DNA of 64,000 nt from Photobacterium obscurum (GTDB lineage: Bacteria; Pseudomonadota; Gammaproteobacteria; Enterobacterales; Vibrionaceae). Shown here piece by piece: positions 35,242 through 43,456 of the stretch. Every line of letters begins with the position of its first letter. Positions within the stretch are counted from its first letter, which is position 1. Location of the stretch: contig NZ_JAKRRW010000003.1 in NCBI RefSeq assembly GCF_026191635.1, positions 248,001 to 312,000 on the forward strand, written 5' to 3'. The position numbers and the translations under genes are program-made. Under the pieces are notes generated by a model. The model worked only from the letters and a program-made list of their open reading frames with translations. It was not told the origin of the DNA and ran no database searches.

Positions 35242-35267
35242 GTGCTTAACTATTCTGCGTTAAGCAC
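35242..35267. promoter_or_regulatory. Inverted repeat near the right island end
   Basis: GTGCTTAAC / GTTAAGCAC, 9-bp perfect arms with an 8-nt spacer. Its core CTTAA...TTAAG echoes the inverted repeat at the left end (25802-25825). A second repeat GGCAGGT/ACCTGCC (35306-35325) lies between it and galE. An end marker or core recombination site is possible; equally a galE operator. Confidence 0.35.
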
Positions 35268-35362
35268 GAGTTTCAGCCATGGCCGTAGAGTGGGTAGCGG
35301 ATGCGGGCAGGTAAAACGACCTGCCAAGAGTTAGTCTTAGTTTGTAATCTTTGGGGAGAAAC

Positions 35363-36379
35363 ATGAAGGTACTTGTCACTGGCGGAATGGGTTATATCGG
35401 TAGCCATACCTGCGTTCAAATGATTGAAGCCGGTATGACACCGATTATTATTGATAACCTGTATAACAGTAAGGAAACTGTGCTCGATCGCATTGAAAAG
35501 CTGACGGATGTGCGGCCTGTCTTCTACAAAGGTGATATTCGAGACCGTGCATTCCTCGATCAGGTGTTTGCAGAGCAGAGCATTGATTCGGTGATCCACT
35601 TTGCCGGGCTGAAAGCGGTCGGCGAATCGGTCGAGCAACCGCTGAAGTATTACGATAACAACGTTCATGGTACGTTAGTCTTGGTGGAAGCGATGCGTGC
35701 GGCCGAGGTAAACAGCCTTATTTTCAGCTCGTCGGCAACCGTCTACGGCGATCCGGCGTCTGTGCCTATTCGTGAAGATTTTCCAACCAGTGCAACGAAC
35801 CCGTATGGGCGTAGCAAGCTGATGGTGGAAGAGTGTCTGACGGACATTCAGAAAGCTCACCCTGAGATGAGTATTACGATCCTGCGTTACTTTAATCCGG
35901 TTGGCTCGCACAAATCCGGTGAGCTGGGCGAAGATCCGCAAGGGATCCCCAATAACCTGATGCCGTTCATTTCTCAGGTGGCGGTGGGTCGTCGTGAGTT
36001 CCTGTCGGTATTTGGTAATGACTATCCGACCGTGGATGGGACAGGTGTTCGTGATTATATTCATGTGGTTGACTTGGCGGATGGCCACCTTGCGGCGCTG
36101 AATCATAAAGGCAAAACCGCGGGTCTGCATATCTATAACCTGGGAACGGGGAATGGCTATAGCGTCTTACAGATGGTAGAAGCGTTTTCCAAGTCATCGG
36201 GCGTTAATGTTGAGTACAAAATTGCCCCACGCCGTGCTGGGGATATTGCAGAGTGCTGGGCCGATCCGGCCAAGGCAAAGTCTGAGCTGCAGTGGGAAGC
36301 AACACATACCCTTGCCGATATGACGACAGATACCTGGCGCTGGCAGTCACAAAATCCAACTGGCTACCCGTCGAAATAA
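35363..36379 (+). CDS. galE: UDP-glucose 4-epimerase
   Basis: Interconverts UDP-glucose and UDP-galactose (possibly the N-acetyl forms). SDR fold: N-terminal VTGGMGYIGSHTC, catalytic Ser in FSSSATVYG, and NPYGRSKLM with Y148-x-x-x-K152. ATG 35363 follows GGGGAGA; an in-frame TTG at 35351 overlaps that ribosome site and is rejected. 338 aa, the standard length. Intact just beyond the recombinase island, so the island did not break it. Supplies galactose to the adjacent polysaccharide genes. Confidence 0.95.
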   Translation: MKVLVTGGMGYIGSHTCVQMIEAGMTPIIIDNLYNSKETVLDRIEKLTDVRPVFYKGDIRDRAFLDQVFAEQSIDSVIHFAGLKAVGESVEQPLKYYDNNVHGTLVLVEAMRAAEVNSLIFSSSATVYGDPASVPIREDFPTSATNPYGRSKLMVEECLTDIQKAHPEMSITILRYFNPVGSHKSGELGEDPQGIPNNLMPFISQVAVGRREFLSVFGNDYPTVDGTGVRDYIHVVDLADGHLAALNHKGKTAGLHIYNLGTGNGYSVLQMVEAFSKSSGVNVEYKIAPRRAGDIAECWADPAKAKSELQWEATHTLADMTTDTWRWQSQNPTGYPSK

Positions 36380-36753
36380 ACTGGCGATGAAAACAGAAGC
36401 GATGTTGTTGGGCATAGCAAAGAAACGTTGCATGAGCCAACCGTCGCTTCTGAAAAAGCATCTATAGTCATTCTTGTGTCGCTCAAATTGACGCGCTGTG
36501 AAGCCTTCAAATTCTGTCAAGTTGCCAATTTTATTGGGCAGTAATGTTGACAAAATGCAACATCAAAACTCAGCTTAGTTTTGTCCTACCTTAAAACCCG
36601 CTTTGTCTCAATGAGCAGTGAAATTGGCTCATTGGAATTGTTGTTCCTCATTACCTCTTGTCTTTCAATTGCTTACGGTGGGTCTTGCCAGTGGTTAATA
36701 GCCCAGGCTGTTGGTTTATTTCTGTAAGAATCAGCTTAGGCGGTTGAACTAAA

Positions 36754-36840
36754 ATGATAGGAAAAATGAAAAAAGGAGGATGCAAAAGGGGGGGGGGAAC
36801 AGTTATGACATCAACGATATTGGCCCTTCATAAAGCGTAA
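36754..36840 (+). other. 28-codon ORF with an uninterrupted G10 tract
   Basis: ATG 36754 to TAA 36840 encodes MIGKMKKGGCKRGGGTVMTS and eight more residues. The run of ten G's at 36788-36797 lies in the middle, so gain or loss of one G shifts the frame. A strong AAAGGAGG is internal to it. May be a leader peptide or chance; the homopolymer is the notable feature. Confidence 0.3.
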
Positions 36841-36996
36841 CTCTCCATTAATCGTCGGACTTTTCAAAGCTGTTATTTATACAAGAAATAATGCTACTAA
36901 ATTGATATGTGTACTTATGCATTAAAGGTGGTGCTATCAGAAAAGTTCAAAGTGATTTAGTCAACAAAGCCAGATAAAAGTGTTAAAATTCGCTAA

Positions 36997-37002
36997 TATA
37001 AT
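36997..37002 (+). promoter_or_regulatory. Putative -10 box for the second polysaccharide operon
   Basis: Exact TATAAT, 84 bp before the ops element. No good -35 at 16-18 bp (sequence there is GATAAA-like), so an activator or a weaker promoter is likely. Supported mainly by position before the JUMPstart. Confidence 0.35.
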
Positions 37003-37071
37003 TTTTGTTGAGCGGAGTCTTAATGAAAATAGATGAAATTCAACCACTTAAATGATGTACGCTTTGAGGGG

Positions 37072-37101
37072 GCGGTTAACCTCAGGGCGGTAGCGTGCTT
37101 T
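37072..37101 (+). promoter_or_regulatory. JUMPstart element with ops (RfaH recruitment) site
   Basis: GGCGGTAGCGTGCTTT at 37086-37101 contains the 12-base operon-polarity-suppressor GGCGGTAGCGTG without a mismatch. It is preceded by GGTTAACCTCAG, like the upstream half of the JUMPstart consensus. In enterobacteria, RNA polymerase paused at ops recruits RfaH, which suppresses termination through long surface-polysaccharide operons. It lies about 180 bp before the first gene of a six-gene operon, the normal place. Confidence 0.9.
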
Positions 37102-37279
37102 AATGCAATGCTGAAATTGTTCATTTATTGCACCAATAGTGTAGTTTGATGAAAAGTTGAACTGGGTGTTGATTGTTTCAATAGCTATAAATTGGCGGAT
37201 GTAGTCGCCACAGTTTTGAAGTAGGTTTGTGGTCGGTTTTTTTGCTTATCCACCGGACTGGGATTAAATTGGATTATAT

Positions 37280-38371
37280 ATGTTAGTTGCTGAAGTTAAA
37301 GGTATCGGGTTTCCTAATAAAGGTGCAGAGTTGTTGCTTAATGCATCAATGGCCCGGTTGCGTGATAAAAATTACAAAGTATGTACGGAACCATATAGTT
37401 CCTATGACTACAAAGTTGCATATCCGCTCTATTCAAAAATGAGGATTGGCTACCGCGGCTTTAACTGCTTAGCACCGTTTAACTTACTTCCAAATTATGT
37501 TCGTTCCCGACTTGGCTTTATCAAACCTAGTGAAGTGAATTTGATCTTGGATGCTTCAGGTTACGCATATGGTGATCCATGGACGGTTTCTCTAGCAAAG
37601 AACCGCCTTCTACAAGACTCATCAGCTTGTAGTAAAGTTATCTTACCTCAAAGCCTTGGCCCGTTCACGACGAGTGAAGCACAGTGGGTTGCTAAAGAGA
37701 TCGCAAAAAAATGTGAATTAATTTACGCCCGTGAGAAAACTGGTGCTAAGTATTTTGAAGAAGCAACAGGCAAAAAAATAAAGGTAGTGCCTGATATTAC
37801 TTTCTGTCTAAAAGCGCCAAAAATCGAAGAAGAAAGAGATGTAATTATTATTCCTAACTTCCAGGTAGAGAAAAGGGAAGGGGATAGCTATGTTGATGTG
37901 CTCACCAAATTATGTGAGAAACTGCATTTGGCAGGTCGTAGCATTACAATTTTGAATCATGAAGGTATCAAAGATAAAAAGATATCTGAAAAAATTATTC
38001 GTGCATTAGAAGCTAACAATATTAATGTTGAGTATATCGAGCCTCAGACTGGCCTTGATGCGAAATCTATTATCGCGAATGCTAAATTTGTTGTAACTTC
38101 TCGTTACCATGGTTTGATAAGTTCACTTTCATCACAGGTTCCATGTATTGCGGTTGGCTGGTCATTTAAATATGATGAAGCAATGGCTTTATTTGATTTG
38201 AATGCTCCGAGTAAGTTTGATAAAGCTGATGATATTTTTGATTTTGTTACTTCAGAAGACTACACGAGTATTTTCTCATCAGAAGCATATGCAAATAAAC
38301 TTAAAATGGTACAAGAAGATGTCAATGCTATGTGGAAAGAGGTCTTTGAATTAGCAAGCGATAAAAATTAA
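37280..38371 (+). CDS. Polysaccharide pyruvyltransferase family protein
   Basis: 363 aa cytoplasmic protein of the pyruvyltransferase/CsaB-like family: N-terminal VKGIGFPNKGAELLL, central VILPQSLGPF and YAREKTGAKYF, C-terminal VTSRYHGLISSLSSQVPCIA. These are the conserved blocks of the GT-B-like fold. Probably adds pyruvate ketal to a repeat-unit sugar; the donor would be phosphoenolpyruvate. First gene after the ops leader. Its stop overlaps the wzx start by one base (TAATG). It is a much clearer family member than the protein at 11 kb. Confidence 0.85.
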   Translation: MLVAEVKGIGFPNKGAELLLNASMARLRDKNYKVCTEPYSSYDYKVAYPLYSKMRIGYRGFNCLAPFNLLPNYVRSRLGFIKPSEVNLILDASGYAYGDPWTVSLAKNRLLQDSSACSKVILPQSLGPFTTSEAQWVAKEIAKKCELIYAREKTGAKYFEEATGKKIKVVPDITFCLKAPKIEEERDVIIIPNFQVEKREGDSYVDVLTKLCEKLHLAGRSITILNHEGIKDKKISEKIIRALEANNINVEYIEPQTGLDAKSIIANAKFVVTSRYHGLISSLSSQVPCIAVGWSFKYDEAMALFDLNAPSKFDKADDIFDFVTSEDYTSIFSSEAYANKLKMVQEDVNAMWKEVFELASDKN

Positions 38372-39594
38372 TGATCAGATCATTACTAAATTCTGTCGTA
38401 TTTAGTAAGATTGTAACAGCAGCATCACAGTTCTTAATTGTGATGCTTGTTCAATTTTACTTGCCTAAAGAAGAAACTAACTATATCTATCAGTTGCTTT
38501 CTTGGTCGGCAATTATCGTAGCCATGATATCATTTGGAGCAAATGCCGCATTATCAAAGTTCCTTCGGGATCATAATGGTGACCGGTCATTGAGATTTGC
38601 GGTTTTTTTACTGATTAAGAAAGTCGTTCTTATTAATATAATCTGTTTTATAGGTTATCGATTAAACATTTTTACTGAACTCGATTTTGAACAGTTAATG
38701 TTTATCTCACTATGCGCATCTTTGAATTTCGTTGATTATATTTCTGAGTCTGATGGATACAAAACTGTAAGATTTATTTCAATCCTAAAGATTTCCGTTT
38801 ATATTCCAGCATTTGTAATCAAGTGGTATTTACTATCTATTGATAGCCATTATTTTTATTACTCTTTGTATATAGAGTGGCTAGTCGTATTCCTGGTAAT
38901 GCTCTTTAATCCACAATCTTCATTACATTGGAAAGGTAAGTGGCTGTGTAATTATGAAGATGTTAAGGTGTTGTGGTCATTTTTGACTACAAGCTCCTGG
39001 GTATGGTTATCAGGTATTATCCAATTATCGTGGACTAGGGGAAGCTTTATTATCCTTAGCTCACAGATTGGGTTAGCAAGTGCTAATACTTACTTTATTT
39101 TTATTAGAGTTATTGAAGCCTTTTCATTTGTACCTAATGCTATATCAATGCGGTACTTTTCTAAAGTTCTTGCCTGTGAAAAGTCCAAAGTTGAACGTTT
39201 GAAGAAGCAATATATTAACGATATGGTGAAAATTTCATCATTAATATCTTTCGCAGTCTTGATTCTTACATGGGCATATGTAGGCATATATCTTAAATTA
39301 AGTACTGATTATACTCTTTACTTAATATCTATGCTGTCATCATTTTTCTTTATGCTAAGAATTTCATTGAGTCGTGAGATTGTGCTAAACGGAAAACTGC
39401 ATTGGTCGCTAATTAGCTATTTAAGTGCATTTTTATTTGCATATTTAGCCTATGTTCTAATTTCGCCTGAAGGAATTATTGGGGCATTGGTTTGTTATCT
39501 AATCTATGTGCTTACATCATTTTTCTCACCAGTCATTTGTGGTTGGAATACATTTAAAGAGTATAGAAAGTGTCTAAATTTAAGATTAAATTAA
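38371..39594 (+). CDS. wzx: Wzx-type flippase of the second polysaccharide system
   Basis: 407 aa with about 12 predicted membrane segments and basic cytoplasmic loops, of the MOP flippase type: it opens SVVFSKIVTAASQFLIVMLV and has short charged loops between hydrophobic stretches. Similarity is by topology and context more than by motif. Coupled to the genes before and after by TAATG junctions. A second flippase in the same window implies a second repeat unit. Confidence 0.8.
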   Translation: MIRSLLNSVVFSKIVTAASQFLIVMLVQFYLPKEETNYIYQLLSWSAIIVAMISFGANAALSKFLRDHNGDRSLRFAVFLLIKKVVLINIICFIGYRLNIFTELDFEQLMFISLCASLNFVDYISESDGYKTVRFISILKISVYIPAFVIKWYLLSIDSHYFYYSLYIEWLVVFLVMLFNPQSSLHWKGKWLCNYEDVKVLWSFLTTSSWVWLSGIIQLSWTRGSFIILSSQIGLASANTYFIFIRVIEAFSFVPNAISMRYFSKVLACEKSKVERLKKQYINDMVKISSLISFAVLILTWAYVGIYLKLSTDYTLYLISMLSSFFFMLRISLSREIVLNGKLHWSLISYLSAFLFAYLAYVLISPEGIIGALVCYLIYVLTSFFSPVICGWNTFKEYRKCLNLRLN

Positions 39595-40613
39595 TGAATG
39601 CAATACGATTTGTTAGGCTACAAATGGTATTGCTATGTTCGAAAAATCGATTTTTGAGCCGATTGTTCTTCTTGTTTGAACCAAGCTTCGATCGTGAGTA
39701 CGAATATACGTTAAAGGGGCGCTACGAGGCACTGACCTCTAGATATCAAAATGACTACTCGAATGCGAATTTGAGACGCTGTGTTCACCGTATTGAGAAA
39801 GGACTTTTCCATAAATATAGAAAAGATCAATTCGGAAAAGATTTGCTGACTGAATTATATCGCGAAGTGAAATCACTCGACAAGTTTCCTTTTGTTGATA
39901 AAAACGAAGTTGATTGGTCGATTAATACTTTAACTGAGTATAAATCGTTTTCTTATGATCAGAATAAAGTACAAGAATGTATTGATATCCTGACTGATTT
40001 GAAAACGAATGAGTTTGATATTGATAAATCTCGCCTAGAAATTGAAAAACAGAATCCGAAGTTTTCTGTATTATCAGAACTGTACCATGCGAGGAGTAGT
40101 GTACGATACTTTACTGAACAGAAAGTTGATTTATCTGAAGTTCAGGCAGCTGTTGATATTGCAAAGCTTGCTCCAACCGCATGTAACCGACAGCCTTTTA
40201 GTCTTCATTTTCTAGACACGAGAGAAGACATTGATTTTATCGGTGGTTTAGCTCCTGGCACTAAGGGCTTTCTAGAGAATATTCCAGCACTTGCTGTTGT
40301 AGTGGGTCATGCGAGCTCATTTAGGTTCACTCGTGATCGTCATTTAGTCTACACGGACTCAGCGTTGTTTCTTGGACACTTCTTGCCTGCCTTGAAATCG
40401 ATTGGTTTATCTAGCTGTGTACTGAACTGGGTACCTGATTGGAACAATGATAGAAGTGGTGTTGAATATCTCGGATTAGATCTTAGCAAAACGATCATCT
40501 GTTTAGTGGCTATTGGCCACCAAGATATGGAGTGTAGCTCTCCGGTTTCGACGAAGAAAACATCTGGCGTTTTGTTACGTTATAAAGAGTCAGGTGAAAC
40601 TAATGAAGTTTAG
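39594..40613 (+). CDS. Nitroreductase-family protein in the polysaccharide operon
   Basis: About 339 aa. The C-terminal half (about 160-320) has the FMN-binding nitroreductase fold: HARSSVRYF, AKLAPTACNRQPFSLHF, and TDSALFLGHFLPALKSIGLSS. The N-terminal 150 residues are basic, with hydrophobic patches, and have no recognised domain. The role in polysaccharide synthesis is unknown; an oxidoreductive step on a sugar or substituent is possible. The start is uncertain: ATG 39594 overlaps the previous stop (TAATG), while GTG 39570, in frame, would add eight residues. Overlaps the next gene by 11 bp. Confidence 0.75.
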   Translation: MNAIRFVRLQMVLLCSKNRFLSRLFFLFEPSFDREYEYTLKGRYEALTSRYQNDYSNANLRRCVHRIEKGLFHKYRKDQFGKDLLTELYREVKSLDKFPFVDKNEVDWSINTLTEYKSFSYDQNKVQECIDILTDLKTNEFDIDKSRLEIEKQNPKFSVLSELYHARSSVRYFTEQKVDLSEVQAAVDIAKLAPTACNRQPFSLHFLDTREDIDFIGGLAPGTKGFLENIPALAVVVGHASSFRFTRDRHLVYTDSALFLGHFLPALKSIGLSSCVLNWVPDWNNDRSGVEYLGLDLSKTIICLVAIGHQDMECSSPVSTKKTSGVLLRYKESGETNEV

Positions 40614-41481
40614 TGTAGTAATAGCTGCGTATAACGCATCAGATACAATTGCACGGACACTACAGTCGCTTCAGCTTCAATCATATAAAAACTTTGAAGT
40701 TCTTCTCGTGGATGATGCATCGAGAGATGCATCTGTAACGAAGGAGATTGCTGATGGCTTTTTTGCTGATGGCCTAGATGTTACGTTTATTCAGCATGAA
40801 ACGAATAAAAATGGCGCAGCGGCAAGGAATACCGGAATTGAGGCTGCAACAGGTGAATATATCGCGTTTATTGATGCTGATGATGAGTGGGTGCCAAGCA
40901 AACTTGAAAAGTATAAAGACCATATAAATGAGTATGGTGGTGAATATTTACTTTACAGTCAAGTAACTGTATCTAACGAAGGTGGCGAGACATTCACTAG
41001 GCCTGAACGTGGTATTTCTGAGACTGAGCATGTAAGCGAATACTTGTTTCTGACTGGTGGCTTCATTCAAACCAGTGCGATCTGTGTCCCGAGTAAAGTG
41101 GCTAAGGAAATACAGTTTGATACTCGCTTTAAAAGACACCAAGATTATGACTTTTGCCTGAGGGTATTTAGTAAAGGGCTTCCGATAAAATATATTGCCG
41201 AGCCATTAACGATTTATCACATCGAAGGCGCTGTATATAAATCTAAACTGGAAGATTTCACTTACTGTTTCTGGTGGCTTAATGAAATGAAATCATTCAT
41301 GTCTAAACACGGAGAAGCAGCCTATCAGTTTTATTTGATATCTGGTCGTTTATATTGTGCCAAGCTTTGGCCAAAGCTGTTTGTTAATGTCTTTACATCA
41401 GTATTCAAGCTAGGTCCAAGGGGGCTTTGGAAATCGAGGTTGAAACTAAAATTTATTTTGCGGAATCTTTTGAATGGATAA
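40603..41481 (+). CDS. Family 2 glycosyltransferase
   Basis: GT-A enzyme: FSVVIAAYNASDTIARTLQS, VLLVDDASRDAS, NGAAARNTGIEAATGEYIAF, and DXD in FIDADDEWVPSKL, followed by RHQDYDFCLRV, a typical acceptor-side block. ATG 40603 is chosen because the protein then begins MKFSVVIAAYN with AGGTG before it; the frame stays open 90 bp further upstream inside the nitroreductase gene. 292 aa. Donor unknown. Overlaps the wzy gene by 8 bp. Confidence 0.9.
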   Translation: MKFSVVIAAYNASDTIARTLQSLQLQSYKNFEVLLVDDASRDASVTKEIADGFFADGLDVTFIQHETNKNGAAARNTGIEAATGEYIAFIDADDEWVPSKLEKYKDHINEYGGEYLLYSQVTVSNEGGETFTRPERGISETEHVSEYLFLTGGFIQTSAICVPSKVAKEIQFDTRFKRHQDYDFCLRVFSKGLPIKYIAEPLTIYHIEGAVYKSKLEDFTYCFWWLNEMKSFMSKHGEAAYQFYLISGRLYCAKLWPKLFVNVFTSVFKLGPRGLWKSRLKLKFILRNLLNG

Positions 41482-42679
41482 AATATCAGTAGATTTCGAA
41501 AGGACAAGAATTGTTTATATGGTTCTTGTTTGTGTTGTAGTTATTTTAGGCTTTACCGGTTTACTTTCATATGAAAAGTTAACAAATGTCTATTACCGGA
41601 ATAATCTATTACCGGCTCAATCAATTTTTGAAATCTTACTGATAAGTATTGTGATTATAGGGTGTCGATTGAGGTTTCAAACTTATCAATACACCATATG
41701 CTATACAATGTTTGCTTACCTCTTTATTACCTTTGCTTTGTTTGTAATAAGGAATAAGGAAGGTTATGCATTAAGTGATTATCTGTTAATTTACAAAACA
41801 TATTTTTATCTCCTTATTTTAGCAATACCTTCGAGGTTGAGTTTTACAAGTAAGGATCTTTTGAATGTTTTTTACCTTCTAATAACAGTTTTTTTGCTTA
41901 AATATTCAGTAGGAAAGTTCGCCTTTAACATATCAAGACCAGGTGTTTATACTGAGAACAACTTTGAATTATTAATGCTAGTAGCAATATACTTTGCACT
42001 GGTTTTTCATAAGGTCAAGGTATCTACAATTGCGACGTTATGTTTGTTTTATGTGCTAATAATTTCAGGTTCTCGATCAGCTTTAGCATGTTTACTTTTT
42101 TCTTTTTATTTTCTATATAAAGAAAGATCAATTGTGAAAACTGTCATTAAGTATGCAGTTTTGCTGTTTTTATTTTCTGTTTTCGCATACGTATTCGTCA
42201 CGCGATTGAATGATACAGATATATACTCAATTGACAGAGTAAGGTTCCTATTCGTTTTCTTAGATGAATTTGAATCATTTAGCTTTAATGAACTATTATT
42301 TGGCCGACCTGTTATAACACCACTGTTGGTTTCATCTTGTGATGACCTCAGTTTCTATACAAGTTTGTTTAGTAAGGGAAGTAGCAATGATTGCTTTTCA
42401 GTAATTTTACATTCCTTTATATTGAGAACAATATTTGATCATGGAATATTGGGGTTGCTATTTATTTGTGGTAGTTATATTTATTTGCTAACAAAGAAAG
42501 GTTTTTCTTTGAAGTTTGCGCTAGTGCTAATTTCAATTTTCATTTTAAATGGTCTGTCAGTATCTTCATTCAACAGTATTTTCTTTGCACTTCCGATGTG
42601 CTTGATTTTGATATCGTCGGACTCATTATTAAAAAGTATGAAAAGTTTCCAGGTGAAGAATGAACTATTCAATAATTAA
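41474..42679 (+). CDS. wzy: Wzy-type polymerase of the second polysaccharide system
   Basis: 401 aa, about 10-11 membrane segments, very AT-rich. It has a large loop around residues 255-310 (FGRPVITPLLVSSCDDL, SSNDCFSVILHSFIL), followed by further membrane segments, as expected for Wzy. The SRSALACLLFS segment in a membrane helix is common in O-antigen polymerases. Assigned on topology and position between glycosyltransferase genes and near wzz/wecA. Overlaps both neighbours. Confidence 0.75.
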   Translation: MDKISVDFERTRIVYMVLVCVVVILGFTGLLSYEKLTNVYYRNNLLPAQSIFEILLISIVIIGCRLRFQTYQYTICYTMFAYLFITFALFVIRNKEGYALSDYLLIYKTYFYLLILAIPSRLSFTSKDLLNVFYLLITVFLLKYSVGKFAFNISRPGVYTENNFELLMLVAIYFALVFHKVKVSTIATLCLFYVLIISGSRSALACLLFSFYFLYKERSIVKTVIKYAVLLFLFSVFAYVFVTRLNDTDIYSIDRVRFLFVFLDEFESFSFNELLFGRPVITPLLVSSCDDLSFYTSLFSKGSSNDCFSVILHSFILRTIFDHGILGLLFICGSYIYLLTKKGFSLKFALVLISIFILNGLSVSSFNSIFFALPMCLILISSDSLLKSMKSFQVKNELFNN

Positions 42680-43415
42680 TGCTGAACTTGAGAGTAAGAT
42701 ATTTGGAAAAGATACTTTTTTTTCTATTCTTCACTCAGCATTTCTTGATGAAACTATTGGTAATCCAATTGCAGTCAGTTTTGTAAATCCTTTCTCGTAT
42801 TCTCAAATTGATGAGCACATAGTTAGGAGTATCGATTATTGGTTTTCTGACGGTGCTTTACTGTGTCGTTTGACAAACATGTCTAGAACGGTTCCAGTTG
42901 AACGATTGAGTTTCGATTTTTCCTCTATTGCTGGTGATGTATTTAGTTATGCAAATGAACATGATTTGAAGGTAGCTATTATTGGTGGTAATGCTTCTGA
43001 AATCGACAAATGTTCTGACTACCTTAAACAAAATTATCCAGGTTTGAAGCTTGTATATACCAGAGACGGTTATTTTGATAGTGCTAAGTTGCCTTTGGTG
43101 TCCAGTGAATTACTAGACTCAGAACCCGATATCGTTATAGCTGGACTAGGTACACCATTACAAGAACAGTTTATTCTGGATGCGAAATCAAAGTTGAATC
43201 GTGCATGCTTACTGTTTACTTGTGGAGGTTTTCTAACGCAAACTGCATCGCGTGGAGACTATTACCATCCAGTTATCAAGAAGCTTGGTTTGCGATGGAT
43301 GCAACGAGCTGTGATGCACAAACATGTGCGAGATCGTTTATTTAGAGACTATCCGAAATTTGTTTGCAAATACCTTTTTGATTTAATAAAGAAAAAGATT
43401 GGCTTAGTAAAATAA
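42660..43415 (+). CDS. WecG/TagA/CpsF-family glycosyltransferase
   Basis: 251 aa. Family blocks: AIIGGNASEIDKCSDYL, IVIAGLGTPLQEQFI, LLFTCGGFLTQTASRG and LGLRWMQRAV. WecG adds ManNAcA, and TagA ManNAc, to undecaprenyl-PP-GlcNAc, so this enzyme is the likely second step after WecA, encoded 1.3 kb away on the other strand. Starts 20 bp inside wzy, last gene of the operon, followed by a bidirectional terminator. Confidence 0.88.
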   Translation: MNYSIINAELESKIFGKDTFFSILHSAFLDETIGNPIAVSFVNPFSYSQIDEHIVRSIDYWFSDGALLCRLTNMSRTVPVERLSFDFSSIAGDVFSYANEHDLKVAIIGGNASEIDKCSDYLKQNYPGLKLVYTRDGYFDSAKLPLVSSELLDSEPDIVIAGLGTPLQEQFILDAKSKLNRACLLFTCGGFLTQTASRGDYYHPVIKKLGLRWMQRAVMHKHVRDRLFRDYPKFVCKYLFDLIKKKIGLVK

Positions 43416-43423
43416 GCTGATGT

Positions 43424-43456
43424 AAAAAGGCCAGACATTTGTCTGGCCTTTTTTTT
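43424..43456. terminator. Bidirectional terminator between the second operon and wzz
   Basis: AAAAAGGCCAGACA / TGTCTGGCCTTTTT, perfect 14-bp arms with a 2-3 nt loop, A-run on one side and T-run on the other, so it works for both converging transcription units. Confidence 0.95.

Larger units (their letters stand above)
25802..35267. mobile_element. Multi-tyrosine-recombinase genomic island between glmM and galE
   Basis: Six genes with no counterpart in polysaccharide or housekeeping functions separate glmM from galE. The interval is visibly richer in G and C than both flanks. Content: a rightward four-gene run (187, 787, 998, 406 aa) with two large tyrosine recombinase-like proteins, and a leftward integrase plus 211 aa protein. 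The limits given are the outermost inverted repeats (CTTAATC/GATTAAG at left, GTGCTTAAC/GTTAAGCAC at right) and are a working guess. No direct repeat acting as att site was found by eye and no tRNA is adjacent. The mobile nature follows from gene content and composition. Confidence 0.75.
36380..37279 (+). other. 900-bp leader region of the second polysaccharide operon
   Basis: No full gene. Items in order: a perfect 8-bp inverted repeat CAATGAGC/GCTCATTG (36609-36634) without a T-run; a 28-codon ORF containing a G10 tract (36754-36840); a TATAAT -10 hexamer (36997); a 10-codon ORF (37023-37055); and the JUMPstart/ops element (about 37072-37101). The remaining 180 bp to the first gene hold no hairpin terminator. 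The long untranslated leader with ops fits RfaH-controlled operons. Confidence 0.6.

Noticed and set aside
25680..35350. tRNA-end att site or obvious direct repeats flanking the island
   Set aside because: No tRNA-like sequence adjacent; the only shared string seen by eye (CAAGCTTT) is 8 bp and not significant.
36347..36553. Reverse-strand 68-codon frame over the galE end and following gap
   Set aside because: Overlaps the conserved galE 3' end, has no ribosome site, and I could not tie it to a transposase or other family; a relic cannot be excluded.
37023..37055. 10-codon ORF just before the ops element as a leader peptide
   Set aside because: Too short to support; ops/RfaH control does not need one, and no attenuator hairpin pair is visible.
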